Assembly (NCBI GenBank): GCA_028703175.1 | Contig: JAQVNJ010000036.1 | Span: 1 to 46,886, forward strand | Source of the DNA: JAAYCB01 sp012744395 | GTDB taxonomy: Bacteria > Planctomycetota > Planctomycetia > Pirellulales > Thermoguttaceae | Reading direction: 5' to 3' | DNA: 46,886 nucleotides | Part shown: positions 7,386-15,783 of the stretch, piece by piece | Position numbering within the stretch: the first letter of the stretch is position 1 | Layout: each line of letters begins with the position of its first letter | Notes under the pieces: model-generated | What the model was told of the DNA's origin: nothing | Databases searched by the model: none | The model's input: only the letters and a program-made list of their open reading frames with translations | Program-made: the position numbers and the translations under genes

Positions 7386-10139
7386 TTATTCGAGCCGGAT
7401 GAAATCGACGGCAAACTCGGCGCCGGTCAGGGTCGCCGGGTCAAATCGGAGCGAGACGATCACGCCGCGCCAGGCCGGTTGTTTGTCGAGGGCCAACGCG
7501 TAGTCGTGCCACTGGTTGTCGCCCGGCACGTCGAATCCGACCGCCGTCGTTTCGCTCGGCTGTAGGACGGTCGTGCCCCAGAAGAGCTGCACGCGGGTGG
7601 CGCGGCTGCTCTTCATGCGAATCGCCAGGTTCCTTGTTTCCCGCGAGTCGATGCGGACCGGCGGCCCGCTGAGAATCGAATCGTCACCCGTGGTCAGACC
7701 TTGCAGCGTGCCGCCGGTCACCTTGACCTGGACCGCCCCGTTGGGCGTCCATCCCTCCAGGTCGCCGCTGGTGTTGAATTCCCAGGCGGTCTTTTCCAGC
7801 GGGAACTCCAGGTCGTAGGGGCCCAGCCCCACGTCGGCGGGAACCAGGTTGGGCGGATAGTCGCCCGGCGGGCAGAATGCGGACCGCAGCGCGTCGAGAT
7901 CGCCGAAGCCATGCTCGGCATAGGGCTCGATGTAGCTCCCCTCGCCCCATTCATTCCACGGGCCGATGCAGACGATTTGCTTGCCGCGCTCGTCGGCATA
8001 CCGCCGGGCCGCCTGGCAAAGCCGCCCGAACCGCTCTGGCGTCCGCCCGTGGATCACCCGGGCGCTGGCCCGGTGCCACGGCTCCGACGCCCAGCCGGTG
8101 TCGACGATCGGGTAGTATTCGAGCCCCGACGCCCGCTCGTCGCAATCCTGCCAGACCTGGGGGCTTGTCCGCACGACCTCCTCGAAGGAGAAATGCTGCG
8201 TGCCGAGTTGTTGCTCGGCGAGCTGGAACCCGTGGTAGGAAGTGAACGCCTCATATCCTTCGGCCTTCAACTGGCGGCATCGGTCGGCGTTGTCGTGGCT
8301 GCTCATGGCCACGAAGTAGATTCCCGGCAGGCCGGCCTGCCGGGCCATCCGTTGCGAAAGGGCGTAGAGCTCGGCCGCCTTGTCGCTGCCGCCAAGGTCC
8401 TCACGGATGTTCTGCGGCGACCAGATGAAGATTGCCGGACGACCGTCGATCCGGTAATACTCCTCGGTCTTCAGGTAATGGTCGAGCCAGTACTGCGTCA
8501 CCTGCCGCCAGTCTTCCAGCGAGTGCGTGCCGGGGCGATTGTGGTTGGCCCACATCACGGCCCATTTCAAGAAGCGTTTGTAGCGCGACTTCGCATAGGC
8601 GTCGTGCAACCAGTGTTCAAGGTGCCGGCTGCCTTGCGACCAGTACCAGTCGACCATGAAGAACGTCACCCCGTGCTCGACGGCCCACTTGATCTGCCAA
8701 TCGGCGCACTCGGGATTCGACTCGTCGTACCAGTCGAGCACCGGCTTGCGGATGGGGAAATCGAGGATCGGCGCCCAGCGAGCGGCGGTCTGCCAGCCGG
8801 GAAAGTAGAACGCCCCGACGTCGATCCGGCCGCGGACCGGCCGCGGCTTGGGCACATAGCTGCTCGCTTCGACCTTCGGCGCTGGAGTGAAATCGACGGA
8901 CGCCTCCGCTTCGACCGGCGCGAATCCCTCCATTTCCAGCGTCGCTTTGAACCGCGCCGGGCCGGGCGCGTCGGCGCGGACTGTCCAACGCACGCTCTTG
9001 GGCAGGTAGGGCGAAACCGGGGACAAGGCTTGGACCGCCGGGCCGAGAATCTCGATGCCCGGCGGCGGCGCCAGCCGCGCGCTGGCGCCGGCGGCCGTCT
9101 GGCCGCCGAGATTCCGCGCGGTCAAGGTGAGCTGGGCCGGGTGGCCGGCGCGGTTGACGCCCTCTGTTTTGCCGAAGTAGGCGACATCTAATTCGGCCGG
9201 CCCGCGGAGGTCGTCGGCCACTTCGATCGACTCGATCCGCACCGCCGCTCCGGCCGCGTCGGTCGGCTGCAAGCCGACGAGGATCACCTCGCCCCGCCAC
9301 CGCCGCAGCCCGCCCATGTCGATGTTGTAGGTGTGCAGGCGTCCGTCGGCCTTGATGGGGAAGGAGAGGTCCTCCCAGCCGAGCTGCGTGCGGCCGGCGG
9401 CATAGATGCGGCCAAACGTGCCGGCCGAAACGGCCATCCGCACGCAGACAAACGGCTTCTGCCGACCGTTTACCTCGAGCGTCGGGCTGAGCAGAATCGG
9501 CCGGTTGCCCGCTGAGCGAAGCGCCAGGCCGGCGGGCGAAACGTCGATCGATTCGATCTGCTGCATCGGCTGCCAGCGGAGGCCGTCGGCTGCCATCGAC
9601 CAGTGCGGCTGTTTTTCGGGCGGCCCGGCGGCTTTGTCGAGAACGCGGATCGCCTCGATTTCAAAGTCGCCGTCGGGCGGCACGTCGACGCGGAGCCGGA
9701 TCACCTTGCCCGCCGCGTGCCAGAAGGGATAGACGCGGTAGTCGTGGAACTGGCCGTCGCCCACGGCCGAGAAGGCAGCGGATTTCTCCTGGCTGAAACC
9801 GCCGTAGCGCCCCTGGAGCGTTTCGGTCCAGAACAGCTCCCCCCGGCCGGTCTGCTGGCAGCGGATGCGAATCTCGACGTACTGCGTCGGCGAGCTACGG
9901 ATTTCGAACACCGGCCCGAGCAGGATCGGATCCCAGCCGACCGCGCGGCCGCGCAAGGCGCCCCGTTCGACCCGCGCCCCTTCGATATGCCCGCCCGCCG
10001 ACCAGCCGAGCAGGTCCCCTTCCTGGTTGAATCTCCACTCCTGGAGGACTTGCTGCTGCGGGGCGGCCTGGACCTCGGCCGCGGAAAGCGCCATGTAGAC
10101 TCCTAAGATGGTGCAGTGGGCTGCAATCGTCATCGTCAT
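7386..10139 (-). CDS. Secreted WbsX/GH99-like glycosidase with three beta-sandwich modules
   Basis: 917 residues. The N-terminal hydrophobic segment (to about 26) looks like a signal peptide. Residues about 33-168 and 180-310 and the C-terminal 785-917 are similar modules: each has an EF/EW...GxLxGW-like opening or its remnant, an ILxSP/GP strand, an H-x-Y strand, and a W-R-G-x-I/V strand ending in an aliphatic ID/ES-IR/E motif. Residues about 320-415 resemble a CARDB-type Ig fold. The catalytic part (about 440-765) has GAFYFPGW, FFMVDWYW and GPWNEWGEGSYIEP, hallmarks of WbsX proteins, which share the GH99-type TIM barrel. GGAG five bases before ATG 10139 supports the start. Known WbsX relatives occur in polysaccharide loci; a secreted hydrolase acting on a mannan-like or other glycan is inferred. 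Confidence 0.85.
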   Translation of the reverse strand: MTMTIAAHCTILGVYMALSAAEVQAAPQQQVLQEWRFNQEGDLLGWSAGGHIEGARVERGALRGRAVGWDPILLGPVFEIRSSPTQYVEIRIRCQQTGRGELFWTETLQGRYGGFSQEKSAAFSAVGDGQFHDYRVYPFWHAAGKVIRLRVDVPPDGDFEIEAIRVLDKAAGPPEKQPHWSMAADGLRWQPMQQIESIDVSPAGLALRSAGNRPILLSPTLEVNGRQKPFVCVRMAVSAGTFGRIYAAGRTQLGWEDLSFPIKADGRLHTYNIDMGGLRRWRGEVILVGLQPTDAAGAAVRIESIEVADDLRGPAELDVAYFGKTEGVNRAGHPAQLTLTARNLGGQTAAGASARLAPPPGIEILGPAVQALSPVSPYLPKSVRWTVRADAPGPARFKATLEMEGFAPVEAEASVDFTPAPKVEASSYVPKPRPVRGRIDVGAFYFPGWQTAARWAPILDFPIRKPVLDWYDESNPECADWQIKWAVEHGVTFFMVDWYWSQGSRHLEHWLHDAYAKSRYKRFLKWAVMWANHNRPGTHSLEDWRQVTQYWLDHYLKTEEYYRIDGRPAIFIWSPQNIREDLGGSDKAAELYALSQRMARQAGLPGIYFVAMSSHDNADRCRQLKAEGYEAFTSYHGFQLAEQQLGTQHFSFEEVVRTSPQVWQDCDERASGLEYYPIVDTGWASEPWHRASARVIHGRTPERFGRLCQAARRYADERGKQIVCIGPWNEWGEGSYIEPYAEHGFGDLDALRSAFCPPGDYPPNLVPADVGLGPYDLEFPLEKTAWEFNTSGDLEGWTPNGAVQVKVTGGTLQGLTTGDDSILSGPPVRIDSRETRNLAIRMKSSRATRVQLFWGTTVLQPSETTAVGFDVPGDNQWHDYALALDKQPAWRGVIVSLRFDPATLTGAEFAVDFIRLE

Positions 10140-10344
10140 TCATTCTCCAATGAAAATGCTGCCAACAAATCAGGCCGCGGCCGTTCCGCCGCTCGCCGGC
10201 ACGGGGCTGTCGCCATCCGCGGCCTCATGATAACCGCCGGATGCATCCAGAAACAGGCGCTCGCCCGCCCTTGTATTGGGCCGCAAAGGCGTTTACGATG
10301 AACGTTTGTGACAACTCGGCTCCTGTCTGAGAGAGGTGATGTTG
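10140..10344. other. Divergent intergenic region upstream of WbsX and lipoprotein genes
   Basis: About 205 bases. A TATCAT box facing left (10227-10232) could be the -10 of the WbsX gene, but there is no acceptable -35 at 16-18 bases from it. The rightward promoter is listed separately. Nothing else was seen. Confidence 0.4.
10271..10299 (+). promoter_or_regulatory. Candidate sigma-70-type promoter of the small lipoprotein gene
   Basis: TTGTAT at 10271-10276 and TACGAT at 10294-10299 are separated by 17 bases, four of six consensus matches in each box. A start of transcription near 10306 would leave a leader of about 40 bases before ATG 10345. This is by eye; planctomycete promoters often deviate from the consensus. 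Confidence 0.35.
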
Positions 10345-10569
10345 ATGATGACCCGTTCTCTGTGTTCGTTGGTTTGCCTGGCGGCCTTGGCGATTCTCCC
10401 CGTGGCGGGATGTACCCCCCCCGCTTCCGAGGATGTCCACGGTGTATATAACGTAAGTACGACCGGTGCGGGCGATCTCAGCCCGATCACGACTGCGGGT
10501 CTCGACGGCGCCGAACCGGGCTTGCCCATCGAGATCGACGTCACGCCGATCACGACTGCCGGTGAATAA
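10345..10569 (+). CDS. Small lipoprotein with repeated PITTAG motif
   Basis: 74 residues from ATG 10345. Upstream in-frame GTG 10336 and ATG 10339 overlap the GAGAGAGG ribosome site, which is about eight bases from ATG 10345. A charged start and hydrophobic stretch end in LPVAGC, a lipobox, so Cys becomes the lipidated N-terminus. The mature peptide is only about 50 residues, acidic, without Lys or Arg. It contains SPITTAG and TPITTAG 21 residues apart, the second two residues from the C-terminus; the DNA for both shares a 14-base exact match (10483-10496 and 10546-10559). No known family is recognised. The gene has its own candidate promoter and stands alone between oppositely oriented genes. 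Confidence 0.65.
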   Translation: MMTRSLCSLVCLAALAILPVAGCTPPASEDVHGVYNVSTTGAGDLSPITTAGLDGAEPGLPIEIDVTPITTAGE

Positions 10570-10703
10570 CCTGGATAAAGGGGTATTCTGAACCCGCCCA
10601 GAAGTGGCTTGGCGTGCTTGACGTGATCGTTTGCGGCTTGCGTCGATGCCTGCAATGGTGGATCGGGGGAGCGGTCCGGGCGGCGGATCCCTGAGCCGTT
10701 TCT

Positions 10704-11432
10704 TCAGCGGTTAGCCCGCTCGAGTTGCCGCAGCACGTCGCTGACTTGCTCGTGAACGGAGTCGGTCTGGCGGACGACCAGGGCCCGGCCGGGCCGCCAG
10801 TAATGGATGGTGCCCAGGCCGCCGTTGATGTCCCAGGAAGCCGGCGCGATGGTTTTCTGGATCAGTTCGACCAATGCCGCGCCGTGGTCGTCGCCAGCCG
10901 CTGCCGCTCGGCGTGGCGGCGCGCCGGGCGAGGGCATCGCGGGGGCCGGTCGGCCGCGCTGGGCGAGATAGTCGTCGGCTGCTGGCTGTCCGCGGGTCGG
11001 TCCGCGCCCTGGCGGGCCGGCGAGCCGCCTGTTGCTCGCGAGCCGCTTGCTGATCTGGCCGCTGAGCGCATGGAGCCGGCTGCGGACTTTGGCCGTGTAG
11101 CGGTCGCGCTGCACGCCGGCCATGGCCGTGTCGCACTTCAGCTGGTTGTAGAGCACGAGCAACTCGCGGGCCGCCTCTTCGGCCTGGCTGTCCTCCGGCG
11201 CGGCCAGGCGCGGAAGGGCCTCGCGAACCGCCGCGAGCAGTTCGCGGCCGCTGCGCGGCGAACCGCTGGCCGCTGGTGGCGCATTCCCGCCGCCCGACGT
11301 TGCCGCGGGCGGATCGGCTGGCTGCCCGGCGGTGGAAGCGGTTGCGGTCGGCGGCATCGCGGCCGTGATTTCGGCAGCGGCGGAAAGCGATCCACCGATC
11401 AACGCCAGCAGGGCAACCCGCAGCGGCACCAT
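10704..11432 (-). CDS. Exported protein with C-terminal secretin-like (STN-type) segment
   Basis: 242 residues from ATG 11432, chosen because GGGAGG lies eight bases upstream and a signal peptide (RVALLALIGGSLSAAAEI) follows at once. The open frame extends 82 codons further upstream but overlaps the preceding gene there. After an Ala/Pro/Gly-rich linker there is a helical region (about 60-140), a low-complexity linker, and a compact C-terminal unit of about 55 residues with SWDINGGLGTIHYW and VHEQVSDVLRQL. This unit resembles short segments found in planctomycete secretin or macroglobulin-associated proteins. It is the last of three genes with the ECF sigma factor and the macroglobulin-like gene, with a 65-base gap, so it may be a target or accessory of that system. 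Confidence 0.7.
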   Translation of the reverse strand: MVPLRVALLALIGGSLSAAAEITAAMPPTATASTAGQPADPPAATSGGGNAPPAASGSPRSGRELLAAVREALPRLAAPEDSQAEEAARELLVLYNQLKCDTAMAGVQRDRYTAKVRSRLHALSGQISKRLASNRRLAGPPGRGPTRGQPAADDYLAQRGRPAPAMPSPGAPPRRAAAAGDDHGAALVELIQKTIAPASWDINGGLGTIHYWRPGRALVVRQTDSVHEQVSDVLRQLERANR

Positions 11433-11497
11433 GATTTGGCCCTCCCGGAGGATTCTACCCGTTTCCGGGGGCGATGTCGAACCGATTGGATTGCCGG

Positions 11498-14356
11498 TCA
11501 GCGCTGGCCGGGCTCGTCGGGCCGTTTCAAGGAGATCATGTGGGTCTCCGAGCCGATCCGCCCGGCACCGTGGGCGTCGATGACAACCCGCGCCCGAGCG
11601 AGCGACGCCGGCAGATCCAACTCCACCGTCGCTCGGCCTTGCTCGTCGGTTCGCAGCAGCGGGGACCAATATTCCCATCCGGTTGGCTTGGGCTGGGGTT
11701 CGGCCGCAATCATCGAGGAATCGTCCGCGACTTGCCTGGTGGCTTGCCCGCTGTCTTCACGAGGATCCGTCTTGTCAGCCAGGCTTTCGCCAGGCTTTTC
11801 GGCTTGGTAAGGGAGAAACGCGACGGCTCGCATCGGCGCCTGTCCCGGCCCGACAAGCAGCAATCCGACGAACAGGCTTGCCGCGGCCGCCAGGATGGTC
11901 GGCGTCCAGAGCCGGATTCCGCTGGCGATTCGCAGCAGGCTGAGCATTGCCACCAGGACCAGCAGGCCCGCTCCGCCCAGGACCACCAACGCCAGGAGAA
12001 TGTCGGCCGCCAAGCGGTTGCGCGCCGCGCCGCCCGCAGGCTGCTCGCCAGCGCGGCGTTTCAGCGCTGCCAGATTGTCCAACATCAACGGTGGCTGGAT
12101 TTCCGATCGCCACCCGCGGCGCTCCGGCGCCGCTGTCTCGCCATCGGGCTGGCCGATCGTGCCGGCCAATCGTTCGGGAGGCGGTGTTTCGCCCCCGGTC
12201 CCCAAGAGCAGGTCCAGCGCCACTTCCGCCTCCGGCGACTGGCTCAACAAGAAGTCGGGATTGTCCCAAGGTTCCAGGCGATCGACCGCCTCGCGCAACA
12301 GAAACTGGGTAGCCATTGCCGGCGGATGCTCAGCGGAACCAAACGCCTCTGGATCGATCACCGATACACCGAGGATGCCGCGGACCGGCTTCCCATGCTC
12401 GTCGGTGATGGCAATATCGAGGCGGCAGCGATCGCCGCGGGCGCAGGTTTTGCCGCCCGGCTTGATGCCGACCAGGAGCTTTCGCGACGGTCGCCGGTAG
12501 ACAAGTCGCTCCGCCAGAGGTCGCGGTGGGCTTGTCCCGTAGTCGAAGATCGTCAGCCGGATCACGCCGGCGGCATCGTTCGGCAGCCGAATCGCCACGG
12601 CGTGGGCTGCCATCTTGGTTCCGAGTTTTTCGGGCGCTTTCGTCAAGAACGCGGCATGCCCGACCTCGACGCCGCCGCACGTTGCTCTGGCCACCAGTGG
12701 CAGCCCCGCCTCGGCCGCGCGGACGTTGAATTCAAGCGGCGCGGCTGGGGCAACGACGTTCGATCCGGTGTTGAGGACGATTCTCTGGCTCGGCGAGACG
12801 AGCGGCAACTGGGCCGCGATCTCGGCGCCTGTCGGCTCTTCCACAAGCAGCCGGTATCGCTTGCCGACCTCCGGGGTGAGGCGAAACAGGCCGCGGCCGC
12901 CTTGGACGGTTTCAACCGCGGCATGATAGGCGCCGCTGTCGTCCACAATCCAACCTTTCAGGTCCACCGGCCGCCCGAGCGCGTCGCGCGCGGTGAAGTA
13001 CACCCGGTTCTCCCCGGCGGCGGCCAACGCGCCTCCTTCGGGGAAGAAGCGGACGGCCAGCCTGCCGGTCTGGATCGGTATCTCCGCGGTGATCCGCTCG
13101 CTCGCCCCGCGATCGTCGATCGTCGCGGTCAGCTGGCCTTCGCCGCGCTCGATTTGGCCTGGCAACTGGAAGCGGATCGCCAGATCGCCGGCAGTCCCGA
13201 GCGACGTCGACTGTTGATAAACCCGCTCGCCGTCGACGGTGGCTTCGACTTCGACCTTGGCGCCGCTGGCCGGCGCGGCGCCGGGCCGGGTGGCCTTCAG
13301 CGCTGCCCAGACCTCGGCTCCGGGACCATATCCAGTCTGGGCGAAATCCAGTTCGGCGCGCAGCGCCGCCGTGGCTTGCCGCTCGACGCGGAACGGACAC
13401 CGTGCGGCGCCAGCGCCGCTGGCCCGTGCGACGAGCGTATAGCGGCCCTCGTCCGCCCCGGAGGGCAGTTCGAAGCTCCCGGAGAGAACGCCCTCGCGGG
13501 CCGCATCGCTCCCGAAGCGTGCCATCGGCCGGCCGAGCGGGTCGACGACTTCGAACTCCAGGGCGGTGGGTTCGGCAACCGCCAGGTGGTATCGCGACAG
13601 CGTGACCGACCGGTAGCGGACCGTCTCGCCGGGCCGATAACTGGGCTTGTCGACGCTGACGAAAGTCGCCAGCCCGGGCTGCAAGACGAACAGGCGGCTT
13701 TCGGCCGACTCGCGGGCCCTGCCGGTGTCGGCGATGATCTCCAACCGGACCTCCTCGGGCAGGTCCAGTTCGGCGGGGATGGTCACCTGGAGCTTGCCCC
13801 CCTCGTCGGTCTGCTCGGTGTGGGCCAAGAGGCGCGAACCGGCGGGTGAAACCAGGGCAAAACTGACCTTGGCGGGAATCGGCCGCCCCGTGGCCGAGAG
13901 GGTGGAAACCGTGTAGCGTTGATCGACCTTCGCGTGGATCAACGCTGGCCCCGTCACGCGGAGCCGCAATTGTTCGCCGCTCGCGTCGGCCGTCTGCGCG
14001 CGATGCCGGTTCCAGCCAAAGGCGGAGAGGAGGATCAGGACTGTGGCGGCGGCGGTAACCGCCCAATAGGCCCCGCGCGACCACGGAGGAGGATCGGCTG
14101 CCTCCACGATCCGCCACGCCGGGGGAGGCTCGCCGCCGGCCGGCGCGGCCGCCGGCGGCCGCGCGAACGCAAGCCTTGGCGACTGCAAGCGCGCGGCATC
14201 CCCAAGGATTGCCGCCGTTTCGCGGAGTTGTTCATAAAGGCGGGCAAGTTCCGCGTCGCTGCCGATCTCGGTGCGGAACCGTTCCGCCTCGTTGTCGGCC
14301 AGCAGCCCGTAGATCAACTCCAACATCCGATCTTGAATATCGGGATCAGGCGGCAT
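11498..14356 (-). CDS. Anti-sigma-like helical domain fused to alpha-2-macroglobulin MG domains
   Basis: 952 residues. Residues 1-60 are helical (LIYGLLADNEAERFRTEIG, then AELARLYEQLRETAAILGD), as in planctomycete anti-sigma N-termini, without a zinc-binding HxxxCxxC. A transmembrane helix at about 96-114 (YWAVTAAATVLILLSAFGW) leads to an extracytoplasmic part with MG1/MG2-type beta sandwiches: FVSVDKPSYRPGETVRYRSV near 233-252 is a classic MG2 signature. Two more membrane helices (about 786-812 and 820-836) precede a tail with GWEYWSPLLRTDEQGRATV, as found near the A2M domain of bacterial macroglobulins. The CxEQ thioester is absent and the length is about half that of a full macroglobulin. 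It starts 24 bases after the ECF sigma gene. A role as the sigma factor's membrane sensor is inferred. Confidence 0.8.
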   Translation of the reverse strand: MPPDPDIQDRMLELIYGLLADNEAERFRTEIGSDAELARLYEQLRETAAILGDAARLQSPRLAFARPPAAAPAGGEPPPAWRIVEAADPPPWSRGAYWAVTAAATVLILLSAFGWNRHRAQTADASGEQLRLRVTGPALIHAKVDQRYTVSTLSATGRPIPAKVSFALVSPAGSRLLAHTEQTDEGGKLQVTIPAELDLPEEVRLEIIADTGRARESAESRLFVLQPGLATFVSVDKPSYRPGETVRYRSVTLSRYHLAVAEPTALEFEVVDPLGRPMARFGSDAAREGVLSGSFELPSGADEGRYTLVARASGAGAARCPFRVERQATAALRAELDFAQTGYGPGAEVWAALKATRPGAAPASGAKVEVEATVDGERVYQQSTSLGTAGDLAIRFQLPGQIERGEGQLTATIDDRGASERITAEIPIQTGRLAVRFFPEGGALAAAGENRVYFTARDALGRPVDLKGWIVDDSGAYHAAVETVQGGRGLFRLTPEVGKRYRLLVEEPTGAEIAAQLPLVSPSQRIVLNTGSNVVAPAAPLEFNVRAAEAGLPLVARATCGGVEVGHAAFLTKAPEKLGTKMAAHAVAIRLPNDAAGVIRLTIFDYGTSPPRPLAERLVYRRPSRKLLVGIKPGGKTCARGDRCRLDIAITDEHGKPVRGILGVSVIDPEAFGSAEHPPAMATQFLLREAVDRLEPWDNPDFLLSQSPEAEVALDLLLGTGGETPPPERLAGTIGQPDGETAAPERRGWRSEIQPPLMLDNLAALKRRAGEQPAGGAARNRLAADILLALVVLGGAGLLVLVAMLSLLRIASGIRLWTPTILAAAASLFVGLLLVGPGQAPMRAVAFLPYQAEKPGESLADKTDPREDSGQATRQVADDSSMIAAEPQPKPTGWEYWSPLLRTDEQGRATVELDLPASLARARVVIDAHGAGRIGSETHMISLKRPDEPGQR

Positions 14357-14380
14357 TTCTCGAGGTCCATGGTGTTGTCT

Positions 14381-14947
14381 TCAGTCCGCCGACTCGGGGA
14401 CAAGGGCCGCGCGCAGCTTTTGCAGCGCACGGCTCATGCGGTTCTTTGCGGCGCCGACGGGAATATTCATCGCCTTGGCGATCTCTTCGTAGGTCATCTC
14501 TCCGTTCTGCCACAGCAGGAACACCTCTTGCTCTTCGGGGCGCAAGTCCAACAGTCCGCGCCGCGCCAGGGCCAGCTTCTCCCGCCGGCTGGTCTCCGCA
14601 CCGGAACGATCGCTCGCCCTGGCGGCGAGGATCGCCTCGTCCTCCGGCAGCGGTTTGTGCCTCCGACGCCAAGTTGCACCGCGAAGGTCGCGGCCCAGAT
14701 TCAGGGCAATACGGAAGATCCAGGCCTTCAGGTTGCCGATCCGCGCCACCCGCTCGTTATGACGCCAACAGCGGAGGAAGACCTCCTGGTAGGCGTCCTG
14801 GGCGTCCTCTCGGTTGCCGAGCAGGCAGTACAGGGTACCGAGCAACTCATCCTGCCACTGGGCAAAAGCCTGCTCCAACACGGAGCGGCTTTCCTCCGCC
14901 GGTTCAAGACTCGAGGATGGATCGCGAGAATTCACTGGCTCGCCCAA
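14381..14947 (-). CDS. ECF-type RNA polymerase sigma factor
   Basis: 188 residues from TTG 14947; GTG 14935 is an equally possible start. Region 2 is seen in NREDAQDAYQEVFLRCWRH and LKAWIFRIALNLGRDLRG, which bind the -10 element and core polymerase. Region 4 is seen in LRPEEQEVFLLWQNGEMTYE and the helix-turn-helix IAKAMNIPVGAAKNRMSRAL, which reads the -35. No sigma-1.1 or region 3 is present, as expected of the ECF group. The next gene encodes a membrane protein with an anti-sigma-like cytoplasmic start, the usual arrangement of a sigma/anti-sigma pair. Autoregulation would be expected, but I could not identify a duplicated promoter motif. Confidence 0.9.
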   Translation of the reverse strand: MGEPVNSRDPSSSLEPAEESRSVLEQAFAQWQDELLGTLYCLLGNREDAQDAYQEVFLRCWRHNERVARIGNLKAWIFRIALNLGRDLRGATWRRRHKPLPEDEAILAARASDRSGAETSRREKLALARRGLLDLRPEEQEVFLLWQNGEMTYEEIAKAMNIPVGAAKNRMSRALQKLRAALVPESAD

Positions 14948-15080
14948 TCAGACGACTCACCGAGGGAAATCGTTGTCCTTCGCGGGAACGATCCCGGTCT
15001 TCTCCGGTTGATTCCCGTAAAGCCGAACCTAGCCGAACAGCTCCCCCGCGACAAGGGGGTCGAGGCCGGTGCTGGATCGT

Positions 15081-15592
15081 TTGAGACGCGTAGTTCGTGC
15101 CGTTCGGATCGTCGTAAAACTCTTCGGAACTCGTCGAGCAGAGCATCTCGAACGTGGGCAGGCCGCGTCCCTCGATTGCCTCCTGCAAGCCGGCAAGCCG
15201 CCAATTTGTGAAGCCCTGGATCCGCCCTTTTGCCATGCCGCACTGTTCGACAAGCGAACCGAGACCCTTGTTCAACCAGGCGGGGCACTGAGGAAAGTCG
15301 GCAGCCATGAAGGGATGGACGATCTCGTGGACCAGCGTTCCTCCACCGGTGGCGACTGCCGGGTAAAATCGGCGGAAGTTGTTCCGGCCGGTTTCGCCTT
15401 GGTCACGCTGGTTCGGCTGCGGGGATCGGGTTGGCCCCCGAGCGGGGCGGCACGATCCGTGCCAACCGCCTCGGCCGCGCCGATGGCTGTCGCGCCCTTG
15501 GGCGGCACCGGGCCGCAGTCTTGCGCGAAGGCGAAAACCGCCCCGAGAACGCTCAGCACCGCAATCGAGCCGATCAGAAATCGTCGCAACAT
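15081..15592 (-). pseudogene. Decayed secreted HEIVH metallopeptidase-like gene
   Basis: From ATG 15592 a good signal peptide (LRRFLIGSIAVLSVLGAVFA) is read in one frame, but the recognisable catalytic part, GGGTLVHEIVHPFMAADFPQ (HEIVH at about 15315-15329) and TNWRLAGLQEAI, is in another frame, so at least one frameshift separates them. The segment expected between them in relatives also seems shortened. Similarity to what I recall of planctomycete relatives ends near 15081, and the usual C-terminal third is absent. In WLNKGLGSL the Glu that normally follows Asn as third zinc ligand is Lys. Together these point to a dead gene. It lies upstream of, and in the same direction as, the ECF sigma gene. 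Confidence 0.65.
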
Positions 15593-15783
15593 CCGTTGAT
15601 TCCTCGTGCGGGCCGATGGGGGCGGTCTCCCTTGAGTCTTTCTTGCCCGCTTGCCCAAGACGGATCACGCGGGGTATTCTTGAAGCAGCGGGCGACCTCC
15701 AGCGTTGCTCGTCTGGCGGGGCGGTTGGCATGGCCTTGACGCGATGGGCCGGCGTGTGACCGATCGGAAAACGGGGTGCCCGA

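Noticed and set aside
11474..13849. Open frame of 791 codons on plus over the macroglobulin-like gene
   Set aside because: Antisense shadow; the minus frame has signal, membrane and MG features.
15736..15764. TTGACG as a -35 box for the TPR gene
   Set aside because: At 17 bases the -10 has only two consensus matches.
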